Counted from the stretch's first letter, positions 41,654 through 53,339 are shown. The stretch is DNA of 64,000 nucleotides from Wenjunlia tyrosinilytica (GCF_014646055.1 NZ_BMMS01000012.1:62001-126000), one strand, 5' to 3'. Program-made: numbers and translations. The notes: generated by a model not told the origin, from the sequence alone.

Positions 41654-44296
41654 TCACGGCCGCACGTCGAAGTCCACGCCCAGCCGGAGGTCGGCGTACG
41701 AGCGTCCCACCTCGACGCGGTAGGGGCCGGGGACGGTGCGCCAGCCGTCGTCCCAGATCCGGGCGCACCGCAGCGGGACCGTGACGGTCGCCTCGGCGCT
41801 CTCGCCGGGCTCGGCGGTCACGGCCGCGAAGCCCGCCAGCACCCGCCGGGGCCGGTTCTCGTCACCCTCCGCCGGGGCCAGATACACCTGGACGACCTCG
41901 CGCCCGACCCGCCGCCCGGTGTTGCGCACCCGGACGGTCACGGTGCCCAGTGCCTCCGCCTCGGCCCCCTGCGCCTCGTCCGCCTCTTCTTCGGCCCCCT
42001 GCGCCTCGTCCACCTCCGCCTCGTCCCCCTCGGCCTTGTCCCCCTTGTACGGGGCCCAACTCGCCGACTCGTACTCCCACGCGGTGTAGCCGAGCCCGTG
42101 CCCGAACCAGAACGCCGGAGCCGTCCCACCGCGCTCCCAGGCCCGGTACCCGATGAACACGCCCTCGTCATAGGGGAGTTCGCCGTCCACCGGCTCGGTC
42201 GACAGGACCGGGCAGTCCTCCATGCGCACCGGCCAGGTGGTGGGCAGCCGTCCACCGGGCTCCGCCTCGCCGAGCAGGACGTCGGCGAGCGCGGCGCCGC
42301 ACTCCTGGCCGGGGAACCAGCCGAGCAGTACCGACGGCACCTCGTCCAGCCACGGCATCTCCACCGGCGAACCGGAGTTGACGACCACGACCGTGCGCGG
42401 GTTGACGGCTGCGACCCGGGCGACGAGTTCGTCCTGGCGTCCGGGGAGCTTCAGCGAGGTGCGGTCGTGGCCCTCGCTCTCGACAGTGCTGGTGGTGGCC
42501 ACAACAACCACGGCCGCGTCCGCCTCACGGGCCGCCGCGACCGCCTCCTCGATCGCGGTCTCCGGATCCCTCTCGGGCTCGGCATGGGCGAGGGAGAAGC
42601 ACACGAAGGGGATGGGGAAGTCCGCGGGGACGACCGTGTGGTGCAAAGAGACCTCCACCGGCTCGCCCGCGACGAGGTCGATCGGCAGTTCCTCCGGCGG
42701 GTAGGCGTGCAGCGCGGAGAGCGGGTCCTCGAGCAGGGGGGCCTGGTCGCCGTCGTAGAGGGTCTTGCCCGCCACCGTCAGCCGGAACGGGCCCACTCCC
42801 CCGACACCGAAGCGGTGCGGGCCGCCGACGGCGGGAGTGAACGTCCCCACCGTCTCCACGCTGTCCAACTCCTCGTACGCCGGCCCCTCGGGAAGCTCGC
42901 CCAGCCACTGCACCAGACCGTTCGGCAGCGGCACCTCGGCCAGCACCCTGCCCTCCTCGTCCCTGCAGATCGCCCTGAGCTGGAAACCCCGTTCGGCCGG
43001 AGGCAGTTCGGTGGACGGATCGGCGCCGACGCGGTGGGTCAGCCGGACGGAATCGGGCAGGGCGGCTCGCAGACCGTCCAGCGGGGAGACGACATGGTCG
43101 GGGAAGACCGTCGCCGAGCCCCCGCCCATCACCCGGGCGTCCCGCGCGGCCGCGCCGATCAGGGCCACACTGCCCAGCTCCGCCGGGTCCAGCGGCAGTG
43201 CCCCGCCCTCGTTGCGGACCAGGACGAACGAGCGGACCGCCACCTCACGGGCAACGGCGGAGCCGCTCTGCTCGGGCGGCAGGTCCCGGACCGCGGCCGG
43301 CACGTCCTCGAGAGCGCCCACCCGAGCGGCCAGGCGCAGCACCCGCCTCACCGCGTCGTCCACGACCCGTTCGTCCACCGCCCCTTCGCGTACGGCCTGC
43401 GCCAGTGCCTCGCCGTAGACGGTGAGCGGCCCCGGCATCGCCACGTCGAGACCGCCGTTGGCGGCGGCCACCGTGTCGCGGGCGGCGGTCCAGTCGGAGA
43501 CGATGAATCCGTCGAAGCCCCACTCACCGCGCAGCACACCGTTGTTGAGTTCGGCGTGCTCGGTCATGGTGGGGCCGTTGACGCGGTTGTAGGCGTCCAT
43601 GACGCCCCAGGCGCCGGCCCGCCGGACCACGGCCTCGAACGGGGCGAGGTAGAGCTCGCGCAGGGTGCGTGCCGTGGCGCGCACGTCGACGCTCATCCGG
43701 TCGGTCTCGGAGTCGTTGGCCACGTAGTGCTTGACGGTGGTGGCGACCCCTCCCTCCTGTACACCGGTGATGTAGCCGACGGCGATCTCCGAGGTGAGCA
43801 GCGGGTCCTCGGAGTAGCACTCGAAGTGCCGTCCGCCCAGCGGGGTCCTGTGCAGGTTGACCGTGGGCGCCAGCAGGACGTGGACGCCCTTGCGGCGCGC
43901 CTCCTGGGCGAGCAGGTGCCCCACCCGGCGGGCGAGGCCGGGATCCCAGGCGGCGGCGAGGGCCGTGGGGCTGGGCAGCGCCACGGACGGGTCGTCAGGG
44001 GTCCAGCGCAGGCCGCGTACGCCGATGGGGCCGTCGGACATGACCACCGACGCCAGTCCGATCCGGGGCTCCGCGGGAAGTGACCACATGTCCCGGCCGG
44101 ACAGGATGCGGGTCTTGGCGTCCAGGTCGAGCTCGGCCAGGCGTGCGGTGACGGCCTCTTCGACGGCTGCCCGCGCGGCTGCGCGTCGATCCGCGGCCGG
44201 GTCCGCGGCCGGGTCCGCGGCCCTGTCTTCGGCCGCGGCTTCTGCTGGGGTGCCGGCTGGGGTGCCGGCTGGGGTAACGGCTGCGTTCCGCGCCAT
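41654..44296 (-). CDS. GH3-family beta-glycosidase
   Basis: An 880-residue cytoplasmic enzyme (no signal peptide). The N-terminal Ala/Thr/Asp repeats (AGTPAGTPAE, AADPAADPAAD) precede the GH3 (alpha/beta)8 domain. The nucleophile region is GFIVSDWTAARD, with VKHYVANDSETDR and LAPTVNLHRTPLGGRHFECY. A PA14-like insert occurs around residues 430-560, then the (alpha/beta)6 sandwich (VVVVNSGSPVEMPW) and a C-terminal fibronectin-III-like domain. An acidic Glu/Ala repeat of about 30 residues is inserted between the last two domains. ATG 44296 follows GGGAGCC. It probably hydrolyses beta-glucosides or xylosides. Confidence 0.9.
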   Translation of the reverse strand: MARNAAVTPAGTPAGTPAEAAAEDRAADPAADPAADRRAAARAAVEEAVTARLAELDLDAKTRILSGRDMWSLPAEPRIGLASVVMSDGPIGVRGLRWTPDDPSVALPSPTALAAAWDPGLARRVGHLLAQEARRKGVHVLLAPTVNLHRTPLGGRHFECYSEDPLLTSEIAVGYITGVQEGGVATTVKHYVANDSETDRMSVDVRATARTLRELYLAPFEAVVRRAGAWGVMDAYNRVNGPTMTEHAELNNGVLRGEWGFDGFIVSDWTAARDTVAAANGGLDVAMPGPLTVYGEALAQAVREGAVDERVVDDAVRRVLRLAARVGALEDVPAAVRDLPPEQSGSAVAREVAVRSFVLVRNEGGALPLDPAELGSVALIGAAARDARVMGGGSATVFPDHVVSPLDGLRAALPDSVRLTHRVGADPSTELPPAERGFQLRAICRDEEGRVLAEVPLPNGLVQWLGELPEGPAYEELDSVETVGTFTPAVGGPHRFGVGGVGPFRLTVAGKTLYDGDQAPLLEDPLSALHAYPPEELPIDLVAGEPVEVSLHHTVVPADFPIPFVCFSLAHAEPERDPETAIEEAVAAAREADAAVVVVATTSTVESEGHDRTSLKLPGRQDELVARVAAVNPRTVVVVNSGSPVEMPWLDEVPSVLLGWFPGQECGAALADVLLGEAEPGGRLPTTWPVRMEDCPVLSTEPVDGELPYDEGVFIGYRAWERGGTAPAFWFGHGLGYTAWEYESASWAPYKGDKAEGDEAEVDEAQGAEEEADEAQGAEAEALGTVTVRVRNTGRRVGREVVQVYLAPAEGDENRPRRVLAGFAAVTAEPGESAEATVTVPLRCARIWDDGWRTVPGPYRVEVGRSYADLRLGVDFDVRP

Positions 44297-44417
44297 GGTG
44301 GGCGGCTCCCTTCCCCGGGTCCTCCCGGGCTCAGACTGCCTGCGAGAAGCATGCAGCCCGGGAAGCGGATCAGGGAGAGGGCGTCGCACCCCGCGTCCGG
44401 AGGAGACACCCGCGGCC

Positions 44418-45686
44418 CTACCCCTTGGTCACCCGGACGGTGTAGCGGCCGTCGTCGTCCTTGGCGACGACGTCGACCGCGGTGCGGGTGAGGGGGTCGC
44501 GGTAGACGCCTCCGACACCGAAGGGCGCGTCGTTGTGGGAGTTGAAGGAGTTACTGCTCGTCTCGCACGCCGCCGTCCGGGGATTGGCGTCCATCACCCG
44601 TATCGGCCCCTGGCCGGAGGATATGTCGGTGCGCACCCAGTAGACGAGCACGCCCTCGCTGCATGCCGAGCTGTCGTTGCCCTGCTTGCTGCGCACCTCG
44701 ACGGCGAAGGCTCCGTGTTCCCCCTCCGGCACCACGACCATCTTCGTTCCGCCGGGAGTCTCGACCGGGCTGAGCTGGTACTCGCTGGTGCCATCGCCTA
44801 CCGCGCAGTCGACCTGGCCCGTGTCCAGCCAGCCGAGCCTCCATTTGTGCCAGGCGAGGAAGTCGTTCTGCAGCCCCCAGTCGAGCGACATCATGTCCCA
44901 CTGCCCGGCCAGTCGGTCGGTGCGGCGGAAGTCGGTGCCCGAGTACAGGTCGGGCAGGCCGAATATGTGCCCGTTCTCGTGGTTGAGGACGCGGTACCTG
45001 GCGGCGTCGTGCCCGTAGATGACGGAGACCTTGTCCAGGGCGCCGCCCTCGTCGCTGACGGCGGCGGTGGCTCCGGTCCAGGTGACGGACAGGACGGTCT
45101 CGGAGGCGGGAGGGCCGGCGTTGGGGGTGACCAGGACGTTGACGAGGTCGAAATCCTTGAAGTCGACCTGTTTGTCCGCCACTTTGAGCAGATCCCGCAT
45201 CATCTGCTGGTGCACCTGCCAGCCGTAGCCGCGTTCGATCCCGTACTCGGTGAAACTGCGGGGCAGGGTGAAGTACTTGAGCACCGGCACGGGTTCGTAC
45301 TCGAGCTTTCCGTAGGAGGCGGTGGCGAACCACTGCTGCGCGGCGGGGAAGAACTCGTCGTACCGTGCCTGCGCGCTCGCGTCGGCGCGGGCGTCGGGGA
45401 AGTCGATGAACAGGGTCAGGGCGCGTATCCGTCCCGAGGCCCGGGAGAAGGTCGAGTAGTCGACGGGGAAGCCCTCGGACATGGTGACGCCGTCCACGGA
45501 ACGCAGGGCGCACGCCGCCTCGGAGGCGCTGCCGTGGGCAACGGGCCTGGGGGGCCGGGCTGTCGCGCTCGGTATGCCCGTGCTCAGCGCCAGGGCGACC
45601 ACCACAGCCGCGGACTTGACACACCGCAGGGCCGGAGACCGCCGCGCCAGGGATATGGCGCCTTCGCCGTCCGTCGACTGCTTCAC
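44418..45686 (-). CDS. Secreted M6-type zinc metalloprotease (first of tandem pair)
   Basis: A 422-residue exported protease. A signal sequence (about 1-44) ends near ATA. The catalytic zinc motif is NHENGHIFGLPDLYSG with His236, Glu237 and His240. The preceding GIERGYGWQVHQQMMRDLL and following WDMMSLDWGLQNDFLAWHKWRLGW are typical of the immune-inhibitor-A/M6 group. It has four or more Cys, suggesting disulfides. It acts outside the cell on proteins. A close paralogue lies immediately upstream on the same strand with the same arrangement. Confidence 0.9.
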   Translation of the reverse strand: MKQSTDGEGAISLARRSPALRCVKSAAVVVALALSTGIPSATARPPRPVAHGSASEAACALRSVDGVTMSEGFPVDYSTFSRASGRIRALTLFIDFPDARADASAQARYDEFFPAAQQWFATASYGKLEYEPVPVLKYFTLPRSFTEYGIERGYGWQVHQQMMRDLLKVADKQVDFKDFDLVNVLVTPNAGPPASETVLSVTWTGATAAVSDEGGALDKVSVIYGHDAARYRVLNHENGHIFGLPDLYSGTDFRRTDRLAGQWDMMSLDWGLQNDFLAWHKWRLGWLDTGQVDCAVGDGTSEYQLSPVETPGGTKMVVVPEGEHGAFAVEVRSKQGNDSSACSEGVLVYWVRTDISSGQGPIRVMDANPRTAACETSSNSFNSHNDAPFGVGGVYRDPLTRTAVDVVAKDDDGRYTVRVTKG

Positions 45687-45797
45687 TCCGGCCTCCTACG
45701 TGAGCGATCGCAACCACATTGACACCATTCGCGAACCTTCTCCTCCTTTGCTCGGCCGGATGGGCTAGGCCCTGGCGGGGCCTCATCGGCGCTCCGG

Positions 45798-47006
45798 TCA
45801 GCGGTTCCGGGTGGCCTCGACGGTGTAACTGCCGTCCGGGCCACGGCCGAGGACCCTGACCACCACCTCGTGCGCGAGGTCGCGGAATGCGGACCCGGCT
45901 CCGAACGGGGCGTCGGCCAGGGGCGAGAAGACCGACCTGCCCGAGCAGGCGGCGGAGTCGGGGTGGGCGTCCATCACCCGGATCGGCCCGGATCCCGAGC
46001 CGACGTCGGAGCGGACGCGGTAGACCAGCACCCCCTCCGTGCATCCCTGGGCGTCGTTGCCCTCCAGGGAGCGCACTTCCACGGCGTAGACGGAGCTGCT
46101 GTCGATGGGGACGACCAGGAGCTTGACGCCTCCCGGCCGCTCGACCGGTGTCAGCGTCCGGCGGACGGTGCCCGGCTTGGCCAGGCAGGCGACCTGTCCG
46201 CCGTCCAGCCAGCCGAACTTCCACTTGTGCCAGGCGAACAGCTCGGGTGAGAGCCCCTTCTGGTCGCCCATCAGGTCCCAGTCCCCCACCCGTGTGTTCC
46301 ACTCGCCCGCCGGCGCCCCGTCACCCGGCCGGGTGTAGAGGTCGGGCAGGTCGAAGATGTGGGCGCTCTCGTGGGCGAGGACGTGGTGGTCCGGAGGATG
46401 GGCCTCGAAGATCGTGCCCATGTGGTCCAGCCGGACGCCGTCGGCGACGATCGGGCGGCCCAGATTGACGATCTTGGTGGCGTCCGGGTCGACCCCGGGG
46501 GCCTCCGGGTCGGCGACGAAGAAGACGACGTCGTAGGCGCTGAAGTCCACCAGGGGGTCGGCCGCCGCGACGGCGTCCCGCAGGTAGCGGCGCCGGTCCT
46601 TGGGGTTCCAGTCCCGCTCGATGCCGTAGCCGGTGGAGGCGGTGGGCATCCGGACATAGCCGGGGACGGGGTCGAGGTGGTAGTCGAACCGCCCGTACGA
46701 GGCGGTGCGGAAGTAGTCCCGCGTGTCCGGGATGTGGTCGTCGGCCAGTTCCCGCGTGGACACGGTGGGGGTGGAGTCGGGGAAGCTGAGGAACACCAGT
46801 GCCGCGTCTATCCGACCGAGGGGACGGGTGTAGGAGCCGTTCCAGGAGTCCACGCCCTCGGAGTGGTGGACGGTGGTGCGCACCAGGGCACAGGGCCCCT
46901 CGGGCTCGGCGGGTGAGGCCGGCCCGGCGGTCGCGAGGGTCCAGGTCATCGCGGCAAGGGCCGCCATGACTCCGGAGAGCAGGCTACGGCTACGCATAGC
47001 GATCAT
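45798..47006 (-). CDS. Secreted M6-type zinc metalloprotease (second of tandem pair)
   Basis: A 402-residue paralogue of the downstream protease. The signal peptide runs to about residue 33 (SPAEP). The zinc motif is LAHESAHIFDLPDLY with His212, Glu213 and His216, and VGDWDLMGDQKGLSPELFAWHKWKFGW follows. Start ATG 47006 (MIAMRSRS) or 46997; no clear RBS is visible, and AT-rich sequence lies just upstream, so the promoter may be close. The two genes probably arose by tandem duplication and have since diverged considerably. Confidence 0.88.
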   Translation of the reverse strand: MIAMRSRSLLSGVMAALAAMTWTLATAGPASPAEPEGPCALVRTTVHHSEGVDSWNGSYTRPLGRIDAALVFLSFPDSTPTVSTRELADDHIPDTRDYFRTASYGRFDYHLDPVPGYVRMPTASTGYGIERDWNPKDRRRYLRDAVAAADPLVDFSAYDVVFFVADPEAPGVDPDATKIVNLGRPIVADGVRLDHMGTIFEAHPPDHHVLAHESAHIFDLPDLYTRPGDGAPAGEWNTRVGDWDLMGDQKGLSPELFAWHKWKFGWLDGGQVACLAKPGTVRRTLTPVERPGGVKLLVVPIDSSSVYAVEVRSLEGNDAQGCTEGVLVYRVRSDVGSGSGPIRVMDAHPDSAACSGRSVFSPLADAPFGAGSAFRDLAHEVVVRVLGRGPDGSYTVEATRNR

Positions 47007-47170
47007 TTTGTAACTTAATGACCGCTGATTGCCCGTTTTGCTGCGCTGTCCGGGCGCAGGCTGATCGATCGCCGGAGTGACCTGTTCAGCCTGTACGGCA
47101 ACCCGACAAGAGGATGGGGTGACTACGGTCAGTAGTCGTACTCGTATGTCCTTCGGTCGAGTGTGGTGCC

Positions 47171-49054
47171 GTGAATCACCATGGACGACGCTGGAACGGG
47201 CCGAGAGCCAGCCTCTATGATCGCCACATTTCCAGTGCGGTACCCGGACGACGGCGAGACATTGGCATGCGGGAGCGAGCTGTGGGCAGGCCGGACGGCA
47301 GTCCGGGCGGTGCGAGCCGCCACCAGGCATCCGTCCCCGCGTCCGTCACGGAACGTAACGAGTCCTGCAAGGGTGTGTCCGCCAGCCATCTTCGGGACGC
47401 CCTGGCCGCCGCCGGGATCGCCGTCGGCCTGGTCGACCCCGAGGGGCACATCCGCGAGCCCAACGGCGCCCTGCGCGCGTTCGGCGAGGGACTGGAGCCG
47501 CTCACGCACGACGACGCCCGCTCCGGAAGGGCCTACCGCGAGCTGATGCGGGGCGAGCGCGACCGCGTCCGCTACACCCGCAGGTTCAAGCACCGCGACG
47601 GCCACACGGTCTGGGCGAGAGTGACCCTGACCCCCATTCGCGAGGCCGGCGGCGCGGCGCGCTGGTCGCTGCTGACCGCCGAGGACATCACCGGGCAGCG
47701 CGAACTCCAGCAGCGGCTGCGCCATCTGCGGATGCACGACCCGCTGACCCGGCTTCCCAACCGGGAGCTGTTCTTCGAACGGCTCTCCAGCGCGCTGGGC
47801 GAGGGAGCGTCCGGAAGCCGCATCGGCCTGTGCTACCTGGACGTCGACGGCTTCAAGGCGGTCAACGACACCCTGGGGCACCGCATCGGCGACCGGCTGC
47901 TGTCCGCCGTGGCCGAGCGCCTGGCGATGTGGGCGGAGCCCGCGGGACATCTGGTGGCGCGCCTGGGCGGGGACGAGTTCGCCGTGCTCATCGAGGGCTC
48001 CCGAGGAACCGCCCATGCCACGGCGGTCGCCGACGCCATCCTGGGCGCCCTCGACCTCCCGTTCGACATCGAGGGGCAGCGCCTCGCGGTCTCGGCGAGC
48101 GTCGGCGTCGTCGAGCGTCCCGTCTCCGGGACCACGCCCACCGGTCTCATGCAGGCCGCCGACACCACGCTGTACTGGGCCAAGACCGACGGCAAGGCGC
48201 GGTGGACACTGTTCGACCCCGAGCGCAACGCGCACCGGATGACCCGTCAGGCGCTGTCGAGCACGCTGCGCCCGGCGGTGGAGCGCGGCGAGTTCGTGAT
48301 CGAGTACCAGCCGCTGGTGGGCATCCGCGACGGCGCCCTGCGGGGAGCGGAGGCGCTGGTGCGCTGGCGCCACCCGGAGCTGGGCACGCTCGCGCCGAAC
48401 CGGTTCATCGGGCTGGCCGAGGAGAACGGCGCCATCGTGCAGCTCGGCCGCTGGGTGCTCGCCGAGTCCTGCCGCCAGGCCCGCATCTGGCAGCTGGCCC
48501 ACCCCAGCAGGGTCGCGCCCTTCGTCAGCGTCAATGTCGCCGTGCGCCAGGTCTGGGACTCCGATCTCGTGGCCGACGTCGCCGCGATCCTGGCCGAGAC
48601 CGGGCTCGCCCCCGAACTCCTCCAGCTGGAGCTGACCGAGAGCGCGGTGATGGGCTCGGCCGGGCGGCCGCTCCAGGCGCTGCACGCGCTGTCCGAGATG
48701 GGGGTGCACATCGCCATCGACGACTTCGGCACCGGCTACTCCAACCTGGCGTATCTGAGCCGGCTGCCCGTGCGCGGGCTCAAGCTCGACGGCTCGTTCG
48801 TCCGCGGCTTCGGCGCGCAGCCCCACCCGAACCCGGCGGACGAGACGATCGTGACCGCGCTGGTGCAGCTCGCCCATGAGCTGGGGCTGACGGTGACGGC
48901 GGAGTGCGTGGAGAGCGAGGCACAGGCGCGGCGGCTGCACGCGATCGGGTGCGACACCGCCCAGGGCTGGTTCTACTCGCGGCCGGGGCCGCCGGAGCTC
49001 ATCGACTCGATCCTGAGCGGGGCACCGCTGCGGGCGGTGCACAACAACGCGTAG
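47171..49054 (+). CDS. PAS-GGDEF-EAL protein (c-di-GMP turnover)
   Basis: A protein of up to 627 residues. A PAS sensor domain lies at about 75-175 (RDALAAAGIAVGLVDPEGHI ... RWSLLTAEDITGQ). The GGDEF domain has an intact RLGGDEFAVL (266-270) and the EAL domain an intact AEALVRWRHPE (394-396) with the distal DDFGTGYSN and KLDGSFVRG motifs. Both synthesis and hydrolysis of c-di-GMP are therefore possible. There is no transmembrane segment, as in RmdA-type proteins of Streptomyces. The true start is uncertain: GTG 47171 is the longest, ATG 47267 a likely alternative. c-di-GMP controls BldD and development in this genus. Confidence 0.88.
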   Translation: MNHHGRRWNGPRASLYDRHISSAVPGRRRDIGMRERAVGRPDGSPGGASRHQASVPASVTERNESCKGVSASHLRDALAAAGIAVGLVDPEGHIREPNGALRAFGEGLEPLTHDDARSGRAYRELMRGERDRVRYTRRFKHRDGHTVWARVTLTPIREAGGAARWSLLTAEDITGQRELQQRLRHLRMHDPLTRLPNRELFFERLSSALGEGASGSRIGLCYLDVDGFKAVNDTLGHRIGDRLLSAVAERLAMWAEPAGHLVARLGGDEFAVLIEGSRGTAHATAVADAILGALDLPFDIEGQRLAVSASVGVVERPVSGTTPTGLMQAADTTLYWAKTDGKARWTLFDPERNAHRMTRQALSSTLRPAVERGEFVIEYQPLVGIRDGALRGAEALVRWRHPELGTLAPNRFIGLAEENGAIVQLGRWVLAESCRQARIWQLAHPSRVAPFVSVNVAVRQVWDSDLVADVAAILAETGLAPELLQLELTESAVMGSAGRPLQALHALSEMGVHIAIDDFGTGYSNLAYLSRLPVRGLKLDGSFVRGFGAQPHPNPADETIVTALVQLAHELGLTVTAECVESEAQARRLHAIGCDTAQGWFYSRPGPPELIDSILSGAPLRAVHNNA

Positions 49055-49077
49055 GGCCGGGGATCGCTCCCCGGCCC
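49054..49077 (+). terminator. Hairpin terminator between convergent genes
   Basis: A perfect 9-bp GGGCCGGGG/CCCCGGCCC stem with a 6-nt loop, starting at the last base of the GGDEF-EAL stop codon. Confidence 0.8.
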
Positions 49078-49145
49078 CACTCGTATCCGCCTGCCGCGCC
49101 GTCAGCGGGCCTTGCCCGGTCCGCCCGTCGAGCGCGTTCGCCCGG

Positions 49146-50966
<1,821 letters not shown>

Positions 50967-51045
50967 GGCGGAGCCTCCGATGATGGGGGGGGGAGACGGG
51001 GCGAGGATTGGCAAAGATGTATCCCCGCGGCCACCGGCTCGTCAA

Positions 51046-51076
51046 TGGTTTGGACTAGACCTAGGGCTAGACCAAT
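51046..51076 (-). promoter_or_regulatory. Chitinase-type direct repeat / DasR-like operator
   Basis: On the minus strand two copies of GGTCTAG occur within TTGGTCTAGCCC and TAGGTCTAGTCC, 80-110 bp upstream of the chitinase start. Streptomyces chitinase promoters carry TGGTCTAGACCA-like repeats bound by DasR and other regulators. Here the repeats are imperfect, so this is a probable rather than certain site. Confidence 0.65.
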
Positions 51077-51242
51077 CTATGGGGAAACGCCGTCGTCAGA
51101 GACGTGCCGACAGCTCGCCGACCGCTCAACACCCCGGGCAGCAAGCAGTTTTAGGGATGCCTTAAGGCAGGCCCGCAGGCCCTCGCGGGGAGGAACCACA
51201 GCCGATCGCGAAACCCGTATTTAACCCCTGCCGCAGGCCTTC

Positions 51243-52298
51243 TCAACTCCGGTGGGCCTGCGCGACGATCTCGTAGGACCGCAGTCGGCGCTCGCGGCCG
51301 TGCACATTGGACGTCAGCATCAACTCGTCGGCGTCCGTGAGCGCCCGCAGGTCGTCGAGCCCCTGGCGGACCTTGTCGCGGTCGCCGTGGATCACATTCG
51401 ACAGCCAGCTGTCGACGAACTCGCGCTCGAGCTCGTTGAACGGGTAGCCGTCCGCCTCCTCCGGCGAGGGGAACAGGCCCGGGCGGCCGGTCCTCAGGCG
51501 CAGCATCGCCAGCGCCCCGGCACGGGCGGAACTGCGCGCCTCCTTCTCGGTGTCGGCCGCGATCACACCGGCGGCGACCATCGCGTAGGGCTTGTCCAGG
51601 ACCTCAGAGGGCCGGAAGGACTCGCGGTAGATCTCCAGCGCGGGAAGGGTGTTGGCCGGGGAGAAGTGGTGGGCGAACGAGAACGGCAGCCCGAGCGCAC
51701 CCGCGAGCCGGGCGCTGTAGCCGCTGGAGCCGAGCAGCCAGACGGGAGGCCGGGAGGCCGACTGCACTCCGCCGGGCACCTTTCCCTGCACCGGGCCGGG
51801 GATGGCGTGGATGCGGGCGTAGGGGTGGCCTTCGGGGAAGGAGTCGTCGAGGAAGCGGATCAGCTCGGCGAGCTGCTGGGGGAAGTCGTCCACGGAGAGG
51901 GCCTCGGCGCTGCGGCGCAGCGCACGGGCGGTCGCCTGGTCGGTGCCGGGGGCGCGGCCGAGGCCCAGATCGATGCGGCCGGGGTGCAGCGCTTCGAGCA
52001 GGCCGAACTGCTCGGCGATCACGAGCGGGGCGTGGTTGGGGAGCATGACTCCGCCGGAGCCGAGCCGGATGGTGCTGGTGGCGGCGGCGAGATGGGCGAG
52101 AAGGACGGCGGGCGAAGCGCTGGCGACCCCCGGCATGGAGTGGTGCTCCGCCACCCAGTACCGGTGGAACCCCCACTCCTCCGCCCGGCGCGCCAGCTCG
52201 GTGCTGGTGGCCAGCGCCTCGGAGGCGGTGTGCCCGGTCCCGACCGTTGCCAGATCCAGTACGGACAGCGGTACGGGAGAGTTCAAGGGGCTGGTCAC
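51243..52298 (-). CDS. LLM-class flavin-dependent oxidoreductase
   Basis: A 351-residue luciferase-like monooxygenase-family protein (bacterial TIM-barrel). The typical segments are [40 protein letters not shown] and [14 protein letters not shown]. The annotation-style family is MsnO8/YhbW-like LLM class. ATG 52298 begins [20 protein letters not shown]. It binds FMN; the substrate is unknown. It stands alone, with the chitinase promoter region downstream and a repeated GC-rich stretch upstream. Confidence 0.92.
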   Translation of the reverse strand: MTSPLNSPVPLSVLDLATVGTGHTASEALATSTELARRAEEWGFHRYWVAEHHSMPGVASASPAVLLAHLAAATSTIRLGSGGVMLPNHAPLVIAEQFGLLEALHPGRIDLGLGRAPGTDQATARALRRSAEALSVDDFPQQLAELIRFLDDSFPEGHPYARIHAIPGPVQGKVPGGVQSASRPPVWLLGSSGYSARLAGALGLPFSFAHHFSPANTLPALEIYRESFRPSEVLDKPYAMVAAGVIAADTEKEARSSARAGALAMLRLRTGRPGLFPSPEEADGYPFNELEREFVDSWLSNVIHGDRDKVRQGLDDLRALTDADELMLTSNVHGRERRLRSYEIVAQAHRS

Positions 52299-52390
52299 GC
52301 GCGCACTCCTTCGGGCGGTTGCTCCGGCGGGACGTCGAGCCGGACGAGGACCCGATCAAGGACTTCCAACCGGACAAACCCTCCGCATAT

Positions 52391-52461
52391 TCCCCGCGGG
52401 GGCGCGGCTCGTATCCCCCGCGGGTGCGCGGCTCGTTTCCCCCGGTGAGGCGCGGCTCACC
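52391..52461. repeat. Three 23-24-bp imperfect direct repeats
   Basis: Units of about TCCCCCGCGGGTGCGCGGCT start at 52391, 52414 and 52438. The third overlaps the stop of the lipoprotein gene (52457-52459), so the array probably expanded from the gene end. Each unit contains a small CCGCGG core. No CRISPR-type spacers. Confidence 0.75.
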
Positions 52462-53116
52462 GGCCCGGGGCGGCGAAGCGGTCCTTGATCAGGGCCGCCA
52501 GTTCGGCGTGCCCCAGCCTGCCCTGGGGGGAGATCACCACCAGGGCGGGGTGCGACGCGTCGGCCGGGTGGGTCAGGTCGATGACCGCCACTGGCTCGGT
52601 CCAGGTGCGGCAGGAGTTGGTGCATTCGTAGTAGCGCTGGTCGAAGACCAGGGCCGAGCCGATGGCCGTGGGGACCCTTTCCGCGCTGCCGCGCAGGTCG
52701 GCGGGGATGTCTTCGGGGGAGCGGTAGACACCGTGGTAGCCGTTGCCCGGTTTGTCGTTGTCGCGGGTCGGCTCGCAGGACTTGGCGAAGACCTGGAACG
52801 AGGCGATGCGGTCCTTGCCGCGCTCCAGCGTCGCGCTCTGGTCCGCGCCGCCGTTGCACTGCCGGGCCGCGGACGGGCTCGGCGCGGGGGTGAAGCTCAG
52901 CCGCTCCGCGGGTGTCACCTTGAAGCGGAACGCCATCTGCGGGGTGTCGACCGCCTGGTACGCGTTCGGCGTGGCGCTGCCGTCCGGCTCGGGGTCCTGT
53001 CCGCCGCCGCCCTCGCCGCCGCCGTCGCCACCGGTGCCCCAGCATCCCGCCAGGGCGACCACCGCCAGGGCCGCCGCCGCGGCCCCGAGCCCCGCCCTTC
53101 GCCTGGAAGCCGCCAT
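52457..53116 (-). CDS. Hypothetical lipoprotein, 219 aa
   Basis: A lipoprotein signal peptide with lipobox ALAGC (Cys25) is followed by a Gly/Asp-rich linker and an extracellular domain. That domain has three further Cys residues (ARQCNGG, AKSCEPT, YECTNSCRTW) and a beta-rich pattern ending in LIKDRFAAPGR. The strong GGGGGAGGAAC upstream of ATG 53116 decides the start. It is divergent from the GntR regulator by 223 bp, so it could be controlled by it. Family not recognised. Confidence 0.8.
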   Translation of the reverse strand: MAASRRRAGLGAAAAALAVVALAGCWGTGGDGGGEGGGGQDPEPDGSATPNAYQAVDTPQMAFRFKVTPAERLSFTPAPSPSAARQCNGGADQSATLERGKDRIASFQVFAKSCEPTRDNDKPGNGYHGVYRSPEDIPADLRGSAERVPTAIGSALVFDQRYYECTNSCRTWTEPVAVIDLTHPADASHPALVVISPQGRLGHAELAALIKDRFAAPGR

Positions 53117-53339
53117 CGCCCGTTCCTCCCCCGCCACTGTGCTCTGTCGGTGAGTGTGGACGGGCGCGGGCCCCTTCGCGGTTCCCGCCCCGAGGTGGCA
53201 GATCTTGTGCTCGCGACGGTGAAGCCCCAGGTCACCCGGACCGCGCACCCCGCGCAGGTGGCGCAACACTGCGGCAACACCACTGCCCCGCACTGCTCGG
53301 TATGGTCCATGTGACCGAAACCGAGCCCCTGGAGCCCCG

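Noticed and set aside
52391-52461. Possible CRISPR or inverted-repeat element
   Set aside because: Only three adjoining 23-24-bp units with no spacers; the third overlaps a coding stop.
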